The notes under the pieces are model-generated. The model made no database searches. It saw only the letters and a list, made by a program, of their open reading frames with translations, and was not told where the DNA came from. A stretch of DNA of 64,000 nucleotides, taken from Oasisia sp. SBJ-2009. Taxonomy: Eukaryota; Annelida; Polychaeta; Sabellida; Siboglinidae. Location of the stretch: positions 15,107,389-15,171,388 of the forward strand of contig OZ024861.1 of NCBI GenBank assembly GCA_964017155.1. The letters are read 5' to 3'. Shown here piece by piece: positions 52,698 to 64,000 of the stretch. The position numbers were made by a program, and so were the translations under genes. How positions within the stretch are numbered: the first letter of the stretch is position 1; each line of letters begins with the position of its first letter.

Positions 52698-52793
52698 GAT
52701 ACGACCCCTGTGATGACCCGGGTCTACTCAACACTGGGCCGCAAGTTCAACAAGAAGGACTTAGAGGATGCACAGAGAATGGGCGAGGAACTG
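52698..52793 (+). pseudogene. Inverted copy of myosin exon 3
   Basis: Mirror of 45,545-45,640 with its acceptor, donor and downstream donor-like repeat array. Confidence 0.88.
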
Positions 52794-53232
52794 GTAAGGG
52801 GGCTAGGATCTCATACGAGAGCCAATACTTGGAAAGTGGGTGTACACTAGTAAGGGGGCTAAGGATTCTTAAAGGGTTTATGAACTGGTAAGAGGCTAGG
52901 CATTGGTAATGGACTAAGAACAGGAAAGGTGGCATGGAACTCGTGAGCAGACAAGGAGTTGGTAAGTGGGTGAGAAAATAGAACTGGTAATGGGGACAAG
53001 GGATGATTAAGATGGCATGGAACTGATAAAGGGGCTGGTAACTGGAAAAGGATAAGGGCATTAGGAAATCGTAACGCGATTAGGAACTGACAAGGCTGAT
53101 AGGAACTGAGGGGGGCAAGGTACATTTTGTTAAACTAGTGAAAAGGGTGATACTTTCCATTTTTGTTAATTTTTACCTATTGTAATTTGGAATAATGATA
53201 TTAAAAATATATTTGTCTCATTGATCCTGAAG

Positions 53233-53384
53233 ACGAAATCGGAGACAACAGAAGAGGTGGCAAACAAGCTGCTAGATGGAGAATACACAGGCAATGGCAA
53301 CGTCTTGCTTGATGATCGACCGACAACAAATCTCGAGAAACTGCACTTCATTATTGGACACGGCATCCTGCGACCGGATTTGAG
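53233..53384 (+). pseudogene. Inverted copy of myosin exon 4
   Basis: Mirror of 44,954-45,105. The duplication stops one base after this exon, so the copy lacks its GT donor and runs into unrelated AT-rich sequence. Confidence 0.88.
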
Positions 53385-53402
53385 GCATTAAATTGGCGCA
53401 TA

Positions 53403-53406
<4 letters not shown>

Positions 53407-53463
<57 letters not shown>
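53407..53463. repeat. (TA)n tract
   Basis: Begins about 20 bp after the end of the right duplication arm. Confidence 0.9.
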
Positions 53464-53865
53464 CTGAGAACTGAGGCTATTGATAGGATCGTAAGCGAAT
53501 CATCACAGCATCATTCAGAAGAAAGAAAAAGAAAATTAACATGAACGTCATCCAACGCGGTGGCGTAGCCAGGAAAATTAGGATATCGAGGAACGGAAGA
53601 CCAATAACTGGCTGCTCGATTCACAGAGCCACACAGTGTAGAGGGCATAAGGATTCATCTGTAAGATTTTCCTTCCCAGTACTACCCTTACGTAAAGAAA
53701 TCTGTCATCATACAAATAGGATTAAGTTAGGAATTCTCCACTTCTGTCGCTGGCTGCAGCCCAAGAGATGACAGGAAACGAAAATGTCATCATTCTCAAA
53801 GTGCGCGGTTCGTAATGGCTATTAAAGATTCATAATAACAGTTGTCCCTCAACTAGGGTCAAATA

Positions 53866-54440
53866 TGCTGTTTTTCTGTCTCGGCTTCACTGTCATCAAG
53901 TGAGTTTGCCGTGATGTCCGTTTCTACTGTATTTTCCCTCTTACCTTTCTCTCACCACGTTCTCTATCAGCAGTCTCCAATATCTTCTATCTGTTGCTCT
54001 ATTTCTTCATTATTCTGCCACTCTTTCTATATCACTTTTAATGCAATCCCCCATCGCAATTTCGGTCTTCCTCGCCTCCTTTTTCTCTCCACATCCTAGG
54101 CATCTGCTATCTGACAACTTTTCATCTCCCATTCATTCCACATGACCAGCCCATGTCATCCTACTCCTTACCAATTTCTCCTTAACACTTTCCTTCGCAC
54201 CAACCTCCACTTTCAATTCATCCATTCTTCTCTTATCAGCTCTCTCTTAGATCCAGCGATTATTCTTACCAGGACCTGGACCTTCTCATTGCGTGTCTCT
54301 GTTAGTGCCATCATACATAGTGTATTTTGTATGTCGATCATTTGCTTTAAGTTTATGCGATAGGCGTCTGTCTCCCATCACCCCTTCGACTTCCCTCCAT
54401 GCGTTAGCTCCTGCTGTAACCCTCACACTAATCAAAGCAA
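53866..54440 (-). pseudogene. LINE reverse transcriptase C-terminal relic (RTE-like)
   Basis: The minus strand, with frameshifts and stops, reads GANAWREVEGVMGDRRLSHK, DKRRMDELKVEVGAKESV, RMTWAGHVE and GERKRRRGRPKLRWG. These are the usual C-terminal blocks of such LINE proteins. The interval 53,464-53,865 has no recognised gene. Confidence 0.6.
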
Positions 54441-54808
54441 ATGAAACTTCCTATAGTGTTTAATTTATAAATTGTAATAACCAATACATCAATTATGCTA
54501 AGGTAGGAATGTATAATTATTGTTTCAGTACAGTAACTGACTACATGTTGGTATTTGCCATAGTCTTTGTCAATAGGTTTGGGAGATATAGCGTGAGGAA
54601 TGCCGTGGCCCGCTATAGGTGGATACTATATAAAGGCGATGGGTTCATGTTTCATTAGTAATATGTCGTTTCTTTCTTATGTTCTAACTTTGACGCTGTA
54701 TTTGGTAAAGTTACTTCTGTGAATGGGTTTGCTGATCTGTCATATATATTGGTCAGTGAACTTGGCTGTTATGTCTTTATTCATTTTAAGAGAGTTGGGT
54801 TTGAATTA

Positions 54809-54950
54809 TATATATATATATATAATATATATATTATTATTCAAACCCATTATATATATATAAATATATATATTATAATTCAAACCCATAATTCAATATG
54901 TATATATATATATATATATATATTATAATTCAAACCCATAATTCAGTATG

Positions 54951-54998
<48 letters not shown>
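54809..54998. repeat. (TA)n cluster with interspersed TTCAAACCCATAATTCA units
   Basis: Three direct copies of the ATAATTCAAACCCAT block separated by TA tracts, plus an inverted GGGTTTGAATTAT at its left edge. Confidence 0.8.
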
Positions 54999-54999
<1 letters not shown>

Positions 55000-55029
55000 C
55001 GGATGGCCCCCTCCAATGCAAAATCCTGT

Positions 55030-55400
55030 CTACGCCACTGCACCAACGAGCAACATTGACGAAGAAGAAACCAAGGACCAGTTTTACAGCAGATTACAAA
55101 GCATCCTGGAAAAGTGCAAAGAAAAGGATGTGACAATCTTCATTGGAGATGTCGGTGCTAAGATAGGAATGGACAACAACAACAACATGAACAAGTGATG
55201 GGAGAACCCATGGTGTTGGAGAGATGGACGAGACCGTAGACAGATTTGCGGACACATGTGCACTGAACAACATTGTCATCGGAGACACCTTTTTCACACA
55301 TAAAATGACACACAAGACCACGTGGGTGTTACCTCATCACTTGATAGAGAACCAGATAGATCGCATTTGCATGGTGACAGCAACAAACAGATAACATACT
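55030..55400 (+). pseudogene. LINE endonuclease fragment
   Basis: APTSNIDEEETKDQFYSRLQ and KDVTIFIGDVGAKIGMDNN match the middle of an APE-type endonuclease (usual GDFNAKIG, here GDVGAKIG, losing the catalytic Asn). The sequence then continues out of frame to HKTTWVLPHHLIENQIDRIC. Inactive. Positions 55,401-55,783 contain only broken reading frames. Confidence 0.65.
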
Positions 55401-55783
55401 ATGGCAGCCTCTGAAATATCAAAAGGGAAGAGAGGAATACAAGCTAAAATCGTGCGGCATGAAGAAGAACCAGACCTAAACTTGTCAAGAAGTCGTTGGC
55501 CCGGCGAAGCAGGAACTGAACGATTTGGATTACAGTAGAAACCTGGCGCAGGATCTAGGTGCGGTACGGGAAGAAATCATCAGTAAGCAACAGTCGAATA
55601 ACAGCGACAACGGCACAGCCACAGGAAGAGCACACAGAAAGCAACGTGGAGGCAAAGAAGAGTGTTAAAATTGACAAATGAAATCACTTCAACAGTCTGG
55701 AAGAAGAAGCAGAATAAGCAGCAGGCAGCAGAAATATGAGACAGCTGTACGACACCACCAGAAAACTAGCAGAGGTAAGTATA

Positions 55784-56444
55784 GGGCGGGCGGGCGGGCG
55801 GGCGGGCGGGCGGGCGGGCGGGCGGGCGGGCGGGCGGGCGGGCGGGCGGGCGGGCGGGCGGGCGGGCGGGCGGGCGGGCGGACGGACGGACGGACGGACG
55901 GGCGGGCGGACGGACGGACGGACGGACGGACGGACGGACGGACGGACGGACGGACGGACGGACGGACGGACGGACGGACGGACGGACGGACGGACGGACG
56001 GACGGACGGACGGACGGACGGACGGACGGACGGACGGACGGACGGACGGACGGACGGACGGACGGACGGACGGACGGACGGACGGACGGACGGACGGACG
56101 GACGGACGGACGGACGGACGGACGGACGGACGGACGGACGGACGGACGGACGGACGGACGGACGGACGGACGGACGGACGGACGGACGGACGGACGGACG
56201 GACGGACGGACGGACGGACGGACGGACGGACGGACGGACGGACGGACGGACGGACGGACGGACGGACGGACGGACGGACGGACGGACGGACGGACGGACG
56301 GACGGACGGACGGACGGACGGACGGACGGACGGACGGACGGACGGACGGACGGACGGACGGACGGACGGACGGACGGACGGACGGACGGACGGACGGACG
56401 GACGGACGGACGGACGGACGGACGGACGGACGGACGGACGGACA
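55784..56444. repeat. Tetranucleotide array: GGGC block then GGAC block, 660 bp
   Basis: 55,784-55,880 is pure GGGC; 55,881-55,900 is GGAC; 55,901-55,908 returns to GGGC; the rest to 56,444 is nearly pure GGAC. It is open in several frames on both strands only because the repeat lacks stop codons. The GGGC part has G-quadruplex potential on the plus strand. Confidence 0.97.
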
Positions 56445-56509
56445 ACAAACAATTAATTTACCATTTTAACTACCTCTTAAGCGTTCGAAAGATAGCATGG
56501 TATATGTTA

Positions 56510-58378
56510 AGTGAACATGGATGGAAAGGAGACCTTCCACTCTTACCTGGCGACAAGACGAATGCAAGAGACTGGTTGTGAGAAGGTGATGCAAGGGAAT
56601 ACAGGGCAACATGTAGAAAACTGCTCGAGTCGCTGGTCGTTAAACTCGAACGATCGAACCAGCAGCTTGTCTCCTTCATGGGTGAGCAGAGCCAAGAAAT
56701 CCGAGGTCTGCGAAAAGACATAGCGACAAGCAATCTTCCAGACGCCTACGCCAACAATGGGAGACCACAGGCTGTGACATTGCTTGTGGGGGACAGCGTG
56801 CTACGTGATGTACGCGTTGATAAAACGCCCAATGGCATCCCCATCAAAATTCGTAGGAAATCAGGCGCCCCTCTCACCGATATCGAACAAATGGTCGATG
56901 ACGCGGCTAAAACGGAAACCATCGACACAATATTCATCGTTGGTGGTACTCACGAAACAACTAGTGCCGTGAGTGTTGCTAACATAAAACAAAAAATATC
57001 GCGCAACTACTGCGGATGCCGACAACTTTGACACCAACCATTACGGTGAGCGTAGCAGCATACTGCCGTCGAAGCGTCGAGCCAATCCAGATCGACGGGC
57101 TGACGTCAACATGAAAGTGAAGGAAGCGTGCAACGAAGTCGACGTCAGTATCTTTGTCAACAACGCAAATTGCACATTCTGGAACGGGGCTGCTGAAGAC
57201 GCAGCTTTAAAGAGAGACGGTCTGCACCTATCTGAGAGTGGAGTTGGAAGGTTGCTGTTGAATCTGTCTCTCCCAGAACAGCCACCGAAACATTACAAAT
57301 GCCAACACCAACAACAACAACGCCGACGCGTGTCAAACGCAACGAACCACGATCGATCGCGTTACTATTTCCGAACTGGGGTCATCGGACCATAACATGG
57401 TTTTGCTTAAACACAAAGCGAAAACGTCAGTTGATATTGGATGCGTGTTGCGGTTAACCGTAAGGTGTATGGGGCCATATCAAAATGACACATTCAATAT
57501 GGCTTTATCAGCCATTAAATGGGAACCCCTATTTAGGCTTGATTCATGTGCAGATCAGTATTCATATTATCAAACGGTTATTTGCAACCTGATGAAAATA
57601 TGCTTTCTTACTAAGATTGTTACGAGGCATACGGCTGATAAACCATGGGCCACAGACTGGTTCAGAGACTTAGTACGTAAAAGACAGCGAGCTCACATGA
57701 GTGGTGATTTGAATCAAGCAAAATGATTGCGTAATAAGGACAATCGAGCCGCTTCGAAACATTAGTATAATTTTAACCACACACAAATTGCAGCAATGCA
57801 TGAATCGGGATCCCACGATTGGTGGAACCATATGAAAACAATAATGGGATTTAAAACAAATGGCAACTCATACATGCAAGGTCTAGCTAACAAAACAACG
57901 GATGGTGATTGTGGCTTACTGCCTACTGGCCAACACAATAAATGATTTCTTTGTGTCTGTGAGTGACCATTTGCCTCGGTTAAATAAGAGTCACAAGATG
58001 TTCACCGTTAACGAGGAACTGCCGGATCAGTATGTGATAAGCGTATGTACTACGTTTAAAGCATTGGAGAGTGTTAAAGCCAACAAGGCTACTGGGACTG
58101 ACAACATTCCTGCATAAGAAACCATGCAAATATTCTCGCCCCTCTATTAAATGCTATTTTTAACAATTCACTAAGAGAATGTGTTCTCCTTATGGAATGG
58201 AAAATGGCCAATACTGTTGCCAAAAAACAAACCCACCTGTGTCGATTGAAAAAGACATCAGACCAATTTCACTAACTTCAATAGCTGCCAATGTGTTTGA
58301 ATCAATAATAATGAAATGGGTGGATGAAACAATTGAAGGTGAAATTGATGCTAAGCAATTGGGAGGAATTTAGTCCAG
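56510..58378 (+). mobile_element. Degraded LINE with esterase-type ORF1 and partial ORF2
   Basis: ORF1 pieces, then the last motif of an endonuclease, then reverse transcriptase up to IDAKQLGGI, all with frameshifts. It stops at 58,378, where the next LINE's 5' region begins. Residual RT blocks: VKANKATGTDNIPA, EKDIRPISLTSIAANVFES. Confidence 0.7.
56678..57345 (+). pseudogene. LINE ORF1 with SGNH/GDSL esterase domain
   Basis: AVTLLVGDSVLRDVRVDKTP holds the block-I GDS, then FIVGGTHETTS; after a frameshift near 57,020 the frame continues to RDGLHLSESGVGRLL with the DxxH of block V. The nucleophile Ser and the Asp/His pair are all still readable. Esterase ORF1 proteins are known in CR1/L2 LINEs. 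Confidence 0.68.
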
Positions 58379-58675
58379 GACCTGCCCTATAGGCCGGTAG
58401 ACATTTCGGAGGTATCGAAGTTTGACTGTTGATTTGGGTAATATATACATATGGCTTTAACATTCTACTAGGTGTATTGGTCCGCGCCTGTGTGGCTGCA
58501 CCTATTGACGCTCTCCATAACTACAGCTGATTCTGCTACTTTTACCCAGTCTACAGCGCTCAAGTTTGTATATGTGCTTTATGAATACACAAGGAGAACG
58601 CTGGTGTGAGTAATTTTATCAAGTGTTTGTGCCTTTCTACTATTTTATCTGACTTACATTTGTGATTGCACCTGT

Positions 58676-59920
58676 GTGACATTGACAATTTGGCGATCAG
58701 TCATGTGTTACCGTCCAGTGGACATTGTTTACACACCCACCTTGACCAGAGACCACCTGTATCGGTTACGGCCCAGCGGTCACAGACACTGTAGACTTAA
58801 CAGTGCTGCCTGGAGAGCTGCTTGTGAAGCAGGGGTGGCACTCCACCGGCCCACCCATCGAGGTTGTCGTGGGGGTGCACGTAAACAACGACCGATACGT
58901 GTAATTGTATCTTCACGACCAACAGCACCTGCTAGGCCCGTACCTAGAGTAAGTCACTTAACGAGTATATGTAGTAAACAGTATACATGTGGCGTTCCAC
59001 TGACAGTGTGTTGTCTGAATGCTCAGTCAGTTCGAAATAAGGCTACATCGCTGGCTGACCTGGTCATTTCCAGGGACATTGACATATTAGCGTTGACAGA
59101 AACCTGGCTTGGGGTCGACACTGACAATTACGTGATAAAATTACTTGTGCCATCTGGCTACACATTTCTACATACTCCTCGCTACAAGTTTGACGCACCG
59201 TTAAGCCCTGCCCTAAACCGCGGCGGTGGCGTGGGCCTAATGTACAAGTCCGGCATGAAAGTTGAGAGTGTGAGGTCAAGTTTTAACTTCACCCACTTCG
59301 AACACGCTGACTATTATATTACAACACGTGACGCAAAATTCAAATTCAGATTGGGAGTGATATATCGCCCTCCACCGTCTAAACGGAATGGCTTCACAAA
59401 GAATATTTTCTTTGAGCAATGGTCAACATACTTGGACACCGTGATGCTGGACCCACATGACATCGTTATTACCGGTGATGTGAATTTCCATCTTGACATT
59501 GTAGCAGATCCTGATGCACGGCGTTTCTCGGAGATGCTCTCTGACCGGGACATGCGCCAGTTAGTCACAGATGCCACGCACAATAAAGGTCACCTCCTGG
59601 ATATTGTTATCGTTCGAAACAACACTGCAATGAGTCCTTCACGACTGAGTGTTTACGACCCGTGCTTATGTGACACGCATGGGAATATATCCGGTGACCA
59701 CATGGCCATCATGTTTTGTGTAAATGCTGCAAAGCCTGCACGAATGCGTAAAGAGGTAGTTTTTCGGCGTTTGCATCATATCTGTCTTCAGGAGTTTAAA
59801 CGTGACATTGTCTCTTTGCATGACGAGATAAACTGTGCTGCGTCTTTTGGTGACATGGTTGCCGCATACAATGTGGGTTACGTCGCCTTGTTGACAACCA
59901 TGCCCCGCAGCGGACGATGA
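58676..59920 (+). pseudogene. CR1/L2-like LINE ORF2, endonuclease part
   Basis: After a basic N-terminus (PTHRGCRGGARKQRP) it has VCCLNAQSVRNKATSLADLV, ILALTETWLG (catalytic Glu), GGGVGLMYKSG, FRLGVIYRPP, DIVITGDVNFHLD (Asp/Asn) and SGDHMAIMF near the end (SDH-like, here GDH). The frame is open for 414 codons and is continued one frame over from 59,917, a single frameshift. Confidence 0.82.
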
Positions 59921-61919
59921 CCATAACATTGCGACCGGATTGTCCGTGGTACACTGATGAGCTCCGGGACGAGAAACAACGTCGACGGCGAGCTGAGCAC
60001 AAGTGGCCGCAAACCCGTCTTGAGGTACATCGGCAGGCGTATCGAGCTCAATGCGTAGTCTTCAACAACATGCTGGTTAATGCGAAGAAAAACTACTATA
60101 CGACAAAGATTGCCAACTGCAAGAATGACCAAAAACAACCATTTCGCATTACAAAGAACCTCATGGGAAATGGTGGTGTAACAGCAATGCCATCGCATGT
60201 GTGTCCGGCTGTCATGGCGCAGCGATTTGGTGATCACTTCATTGAGAAAGGGTGTAATATCCGGGATGACAATGTCGACTGTGGGGAAGATCATCCAGAC
60301 ATTACGTTGGTAGCTATGAACAACGCCGTTGCATTCGATGGTGTCCCACTAGTCTGCTTTGAGACTGTCAGTGAATTGGACGTTGAGCGATTAGTTAAGT
60401 CATGTGAATTAGATCCAATACCGACGTGGCTTCTAAAGCGGTGTTCTGCTGAGTTAGTTCCAGTAATTACTGTTATGATAAATGCGTCTCTTACATCATC
60501 GCATGTCCCTGCTGACTTCAAGCATGTGATCGTTAAACCACTTCTGAAATAACCTACGTTGGACAAAGACATTTTGAACAACTACCGACCTGTGTCGAAC
60601 TTGCCATTTATATCAAAATTGGTTGAAAGAGTCGTCGCAAAACAACTTAATATGCACATTGATGAACACGCACTGCACGACCCTTTTCAGTCGGCATACC
60701 GTCGTGGCCACTCCACTGAAACAGCGTTACTCCGTGTCAAGAATGACATTGCCGAGTCACTGGACAAGAAATGTACAACAATTCTTGTAATGCTTGATTT
60801 GTCGGCCGCGTTCGATTCAGTCGTGCATGAATTGTTGATGACTCGACTTGAACAGTCATTCGGCATCACCGATAAGGCGCTTGCATGACTGATATAATAT
60901 ATTAGCGAGAGGAATCAGACGGTGGTAGTGGGAAGTGCCGAGTCGGGTGGTTCAGTCGTGACGCGTGGCGTTCCACAAGGGTCAGTGCTAGGGCCTATCC
61001 TATATTGTATCTACACAAAGCCGATTGGACGGATTATTACTAGACATGGCATGCACCATCACTGTTATGCTGACGACCTTCAAATATACCTGTTGATCGA
61101 GACGAATCGATTGTGACGGCACTTGCTAAGGTAGAACTGTGTGTAGCTGAAGTCGCTGCCTGGCTGACAAAAAACAACTTAAAACTGAACATGGAGAAAT
61201 CCGAGGTGATAATTTTTTCCTCGACGAAGAAACGCGACAGCCTGCCTGCTGATTTGTATATGACAGTAGCCGGCCATCAAATTCAACCGTCATCGTGCGT
61301 GCGCAATTTGGGTGTGACATTTGACTGTAACCTGAGGATGGAGCAGCAGATCGCTAACGTTGTGAATGTGTGTTACTATCAGATAAGAAACATTGGGCGA
61401 ATTCGCCCACATCTGACAAATGAATCGTGTAAAACACTTGTTCGTGTACTAGTAACATCCCGGTTAGACTATTGCAACTCTCTCCTCTATGGTATACCAA
61501 ACAACACCATGCAGCGACTGCAAAGGGTGCAGAATTGTGCAGCTCGCATAATTACGCGTACGAAGAAATACGATCATCACATTACACCAGTGCTGCAGCG
61601 ACTACATTGGCTACCAGTTCATCTGAGACCAACCTACAAAGTGCTGCTATTGACCTATTGTGCTCTAAATGGGGTAGCGCCCGACTACCTGAGAGAATTG
61701 TTCAACTACAGACACGTAAACAGAATTCTACGATCTGCCTCGCAGCCGCCCCCTTTGTCAATACCGGCCTCACAGACCGTCACCCACGGTGATCACCGTT
61801 TCGCCGTCTGCTCGGCAGTTCTATGGAACAATTTGCCGTCTTTGATCAGGACTGCCTCAACAGTAAACAGTTTTAAGACACTTCTAAAAACTCATTTATT
61901 TAGGCAAGCTTTTTTGTAA
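59917..61919 (+). pseudogene. CR1/L2-like LINE ORF2, reverse transcriptase and C-terminal part, broken
   Basis: NNYRPVSNLPFISKLVERVV, DPFQSAYRRGHSTETALLRV, VMLDLSAAFDSV, RGVPQGSVLGPILYCIY, HCYADDLQIY (catalytic YADD), then SRLDYCNSLLYG, LQRVQNCAARII and LQRLHWLPV, the C-terminal signature of CR1/L2 proteins. Breaks: TAA at 60,550, stops near 60,886-60,903, and a stop with frameshift near 61,110. Not translatable as one protein. Confidence 0.82.
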
Positions 61920-61998
61920 TTTAACTTTTTGTGTTTTAATTGATCATGTTTAAATCAATTAGTGTATTTAAATTAATTTTACTTTATTTATGTATTTT

Positions 61999-62001
<3 letters not shown>

Positions 62002-62055
<54 letters not shown>
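62002..62055. repeat. (TA)n tract in the LINE 3' UTR
   Basis: Pure TA run between the ORF end and the 3' tail of the CR1/L2-like element. Confidence 0.9.
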
Positions 62056-62057
<2 letters not shown>

Positions 62058-62254
62058 ATTCTGTTCCTGTTTGTCAAATGCTATCTTCATGCTTTTAGAT
62101 ACTGTATTTTAGGTATTTTAGGTATTCTTTACACATTTATTTTTAGGTATATTTGTAAAGCGCCTGAGAGCAATTGTAATTGATCGGGCGCTATATAAGT
62201 AGTTATTATTATTATTATTATTAGGTGGAAATTAAAAAAAACGGGCATAAGGTG

Positions 62255-62600
62255 GCGACGGTCATTTTTCAAAATGGCTGCCAAATTCAATATCCCGGTA
62301 TCTTAATAAATACGGCAAGCAAAATAATAATTGTGGTATGCCAATGTATGTTTCAGTAGACTCCAATTTCAAATATATAATCACCTGGCTCCTATGGCTT
62401 TTATATCCGCCATTTTTAAAGATGGCGGTCGTCAATACAAATGTCCCAATATCTCAAAAACGTCGTCACCTAGAGCAATTTTATTGACGTTGTTGGATAG
62501 CTTGTTGGATAGCGATATCAAATATGTTATTTGTTACCTTCAATAACATAACAATTCGCCCCATTTTTAAAGATGGCGTCTGTCAAAGCCCATTATGACC
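62255..62600. repeat. Degenerate tandem repeat of about 150 bp with AAGATGGCGG motifs
   Basis: Units near 62,270, 62,420 and 62,572 share AAxATGGCxG followed about 25 bp later by CCCxxTATCTyAAxAA. The CCATTTTTAAAGATGG core is nearly palindromic. From 62,600 to 63,715 I recognise no gene. Confidence 0.55.
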
Positions 62601-63720
62601 GTATTTAAGAAATACGGTATTTAGATCCATCTTTCACCACATCTTAAGTGCTTCATGTCGTCGAAGGGTGTAGCAGATATACAGTGGAGACCTGTTTGAC
62701 CCACTGTTAACATTAGTTATCAGTTTGAGACGAGTTCAACGACATATATGATATGTTCCCTATTATCGCTCAGTATACATGAGATCATATGGCGAGACCA
62801 TTATTCGATGTGTCATCTGTATATAACCAAATGCCAATATAATTATGAATTTCATGTATGTTTGAAAAGTGTCATCACCAGAACACATTACAGATGGAAA
62901 GGTGCATGTGAAAAACATGTTTATAGGTTAAAGCCTGCATCACTCAGGCCAGGACTACCATCGATCTAAATAGATTATCAGGTACTGAGCATTCAAATTA
63001 TGTTTTAAACCAGGTGGAATTGCCTACGAGATATATCTCACTGTTATAACTATCCCAAAAGAGAAGTAGTAATGAGGTATTTGTTTACAATAAGCCAAGG
63101 TTGCCTCATTGATTGAAGACATTTCTATTATATAACAACACACAAGTACATTACTGTAGCTATTATTATTTCAAACATTTTTGTTTCTTGTCTTGCCATA
63201 TTTCAGATGATTGAAAATAAACATGGCCATGGACAAAAATACATAATCACTTGAGATTTTACAACCGAAAACAAAACGAAGTCCTATACGTTAACATGGA
63301 GAATATGGACCTCCTGCCCCCAGCCTCGTTTTCGCGCGCGAGACTTACATGCCCTATTAGAATAGGGTAAAGGCCACTGTGTTAATTGTTAAATACTTTT
63401 ATTCTACAGTGTGTGGGCTGCGCTAACGAATGCTTTGGAAGCAAGAAGCCTGAGAATAGTCCTGATGTCTGACTGTGGGCAGGTATTACGAGTGACTTGT
63501 TATGTTTATTATACTTTATATTTAATGACTATGCAATTGTTTTGCGTTGGTGGTGTGGTCTTAAATGTGTTTTCCCGATGGGGATGCATGGACAATGATG
63601 CAGTTATTTTAGTTACGGTTTGGTTAGTGACTAGGTGCCTATGGTTAATCATGTACTGGTATGTCTGGAGCTATTGCTAGGGTTACACTGATTAAGGGTT
63701 ATTGTGGTCGCAATGTTATT

Positions 63721-64000
63721 GGTAACTAAACATCAGTCAGGTGTATTTTCGTAAGGACAAGGGTTAGTCCTGTGTCGGACGGTGTATATATTTGCAGGTG
63801 CATGTTGTTCCTGCGTTTTATTGTATATATTTTGTGTGTAACGCATGTGTTGTGCTAACAGTGTTAATTGAGGTTGCAAGTAACTAAACATCAGATATGT
63901 ATTTTCTTAACGACAATGTTAGTCTTGTGCTGGACTGTGTATATATTCGCATGTGAATGTTGTTCCTGTGTTTGATTGTATATATTTGGTGGGTAACACA
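63721..64000. repeat. Tandem repeat of about 158 bp, cut by the window end
   Basis: GTAACTAAACATCAG starts at 63,722 and 63,879, each followed by TTAGTC-TGTG-GGAC-GTGTATATATT and TGTTGTTCCTG at matching offsets. Confidence 0.75.

Larger units (their letters stand above)
58379..62222 (+). mobile_element. CR1/L2-like LINE, nearly full length, decayed
   Basis: 5' region, endonuclease, reverse transcriptase, C-terminal domain and a 3' tail with AAAGCGCCTGAGAGC and GGGCGCTATATAAGTAG followed by (TTA)n, the typical 3' end of L2-type elements. A (TA)n tract at 62,002-62,055 has grown inside the 3' UTR. The reading frame is broken at about four places. Confidence 0.8.

Noticed and set aside
55678..56581. 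Long overlapping open frames on both strands (GRTD-, SVRP- and GRAG-type repeats, up to 281 codons)
   Set aside because: They are translations of the stop-free GGGC/GGAC tetranucleotide array, not genes.

Overview
This is eukaryotic, almost certainly metazoan, DNA. It is AT-rich, has 24 long-read introns with recognisable splice sites, and is packed with transposable elements. The element mix (RTE-like and CR1/L2-like LINEs, hAT, PIF-Harbinger-like, an Academ-like transposon, tRNA-type SINEs, many (TA)n tracts) fits a marine invertebrate. A mollusc or other spiralian is my guess, but nothing in the window fixes the taxon.

The one host gene I can support is the tail of an unconventional myosin of the class VII (MYO7A) type. 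It lies on the minus strand from about 49.84 kb down to its stop codon at 10,209. I traced 26 exons; their phases agree at every junction and they give about 1,160 codons: MyTH4-1, FERM-1, SH3, MyTH4-2, FERM-2. Its motor, neck and coiled-coil exons are not in the window. One intron (22,513-22,898) is a U12-type AT-AC intron. Introns without their own entry are AT-rich and hold nothing I recognise.

The 5' edge of the visible gene is broken. A 3,548-bp segment (44,953-48,500), holding three exons and most of a LINE, occurs again inverted at 49,838-53,385 with only a handful of differences. The right arm is fused into the middle of a coding exon. The collinear exon copy has a GC donor; the inverted copy keeps GT.

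Elements by region: 0-0.5 kb, LINE ORF1 relic. 1.14-5.69 kb, an LTR element on the minus strand with zinc-knuckle Gag followed by ankyrin-like repeats and no visible polymerase. 7.2-7.7 kb, RTE-like fragment. 11.0 and 31.7 kb, SINE copies. 13.67-16.72 kb, hAT transposon with a degraded transposase, ending 16 bp from a splice donor. 17.84-18.20 kb, a 61-bp x 6 minisatellite. 25.98-28.30 kb, Harbinger-like remnant. 29.31-40.20 kb, an Academ-like element in an 11-kb intron, with a truncated RTE-like LINE inside its transposase gene. 41.7-43.3 kb, another truncated LINE. 46.07-49.58 kb, a full-length RTE-like LINE with an open 1,043-codon ORF and a 10-bp target-site duplication. 53.9-62.2 kb, a graveyard of LINE pieces, a 660-bp GGGC/GGAC tetranucleotide array, and a near-complete but decayed CR1/L2-like LINE. 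62.2-64 kb, degenerate tandem repeats.

No tRNA or rRNA genes, CRISPR arrays or bacterial-type features were seen. The gene is host code; nearly everything else is transposon-derived sequence that expanded its introns or flanks it.
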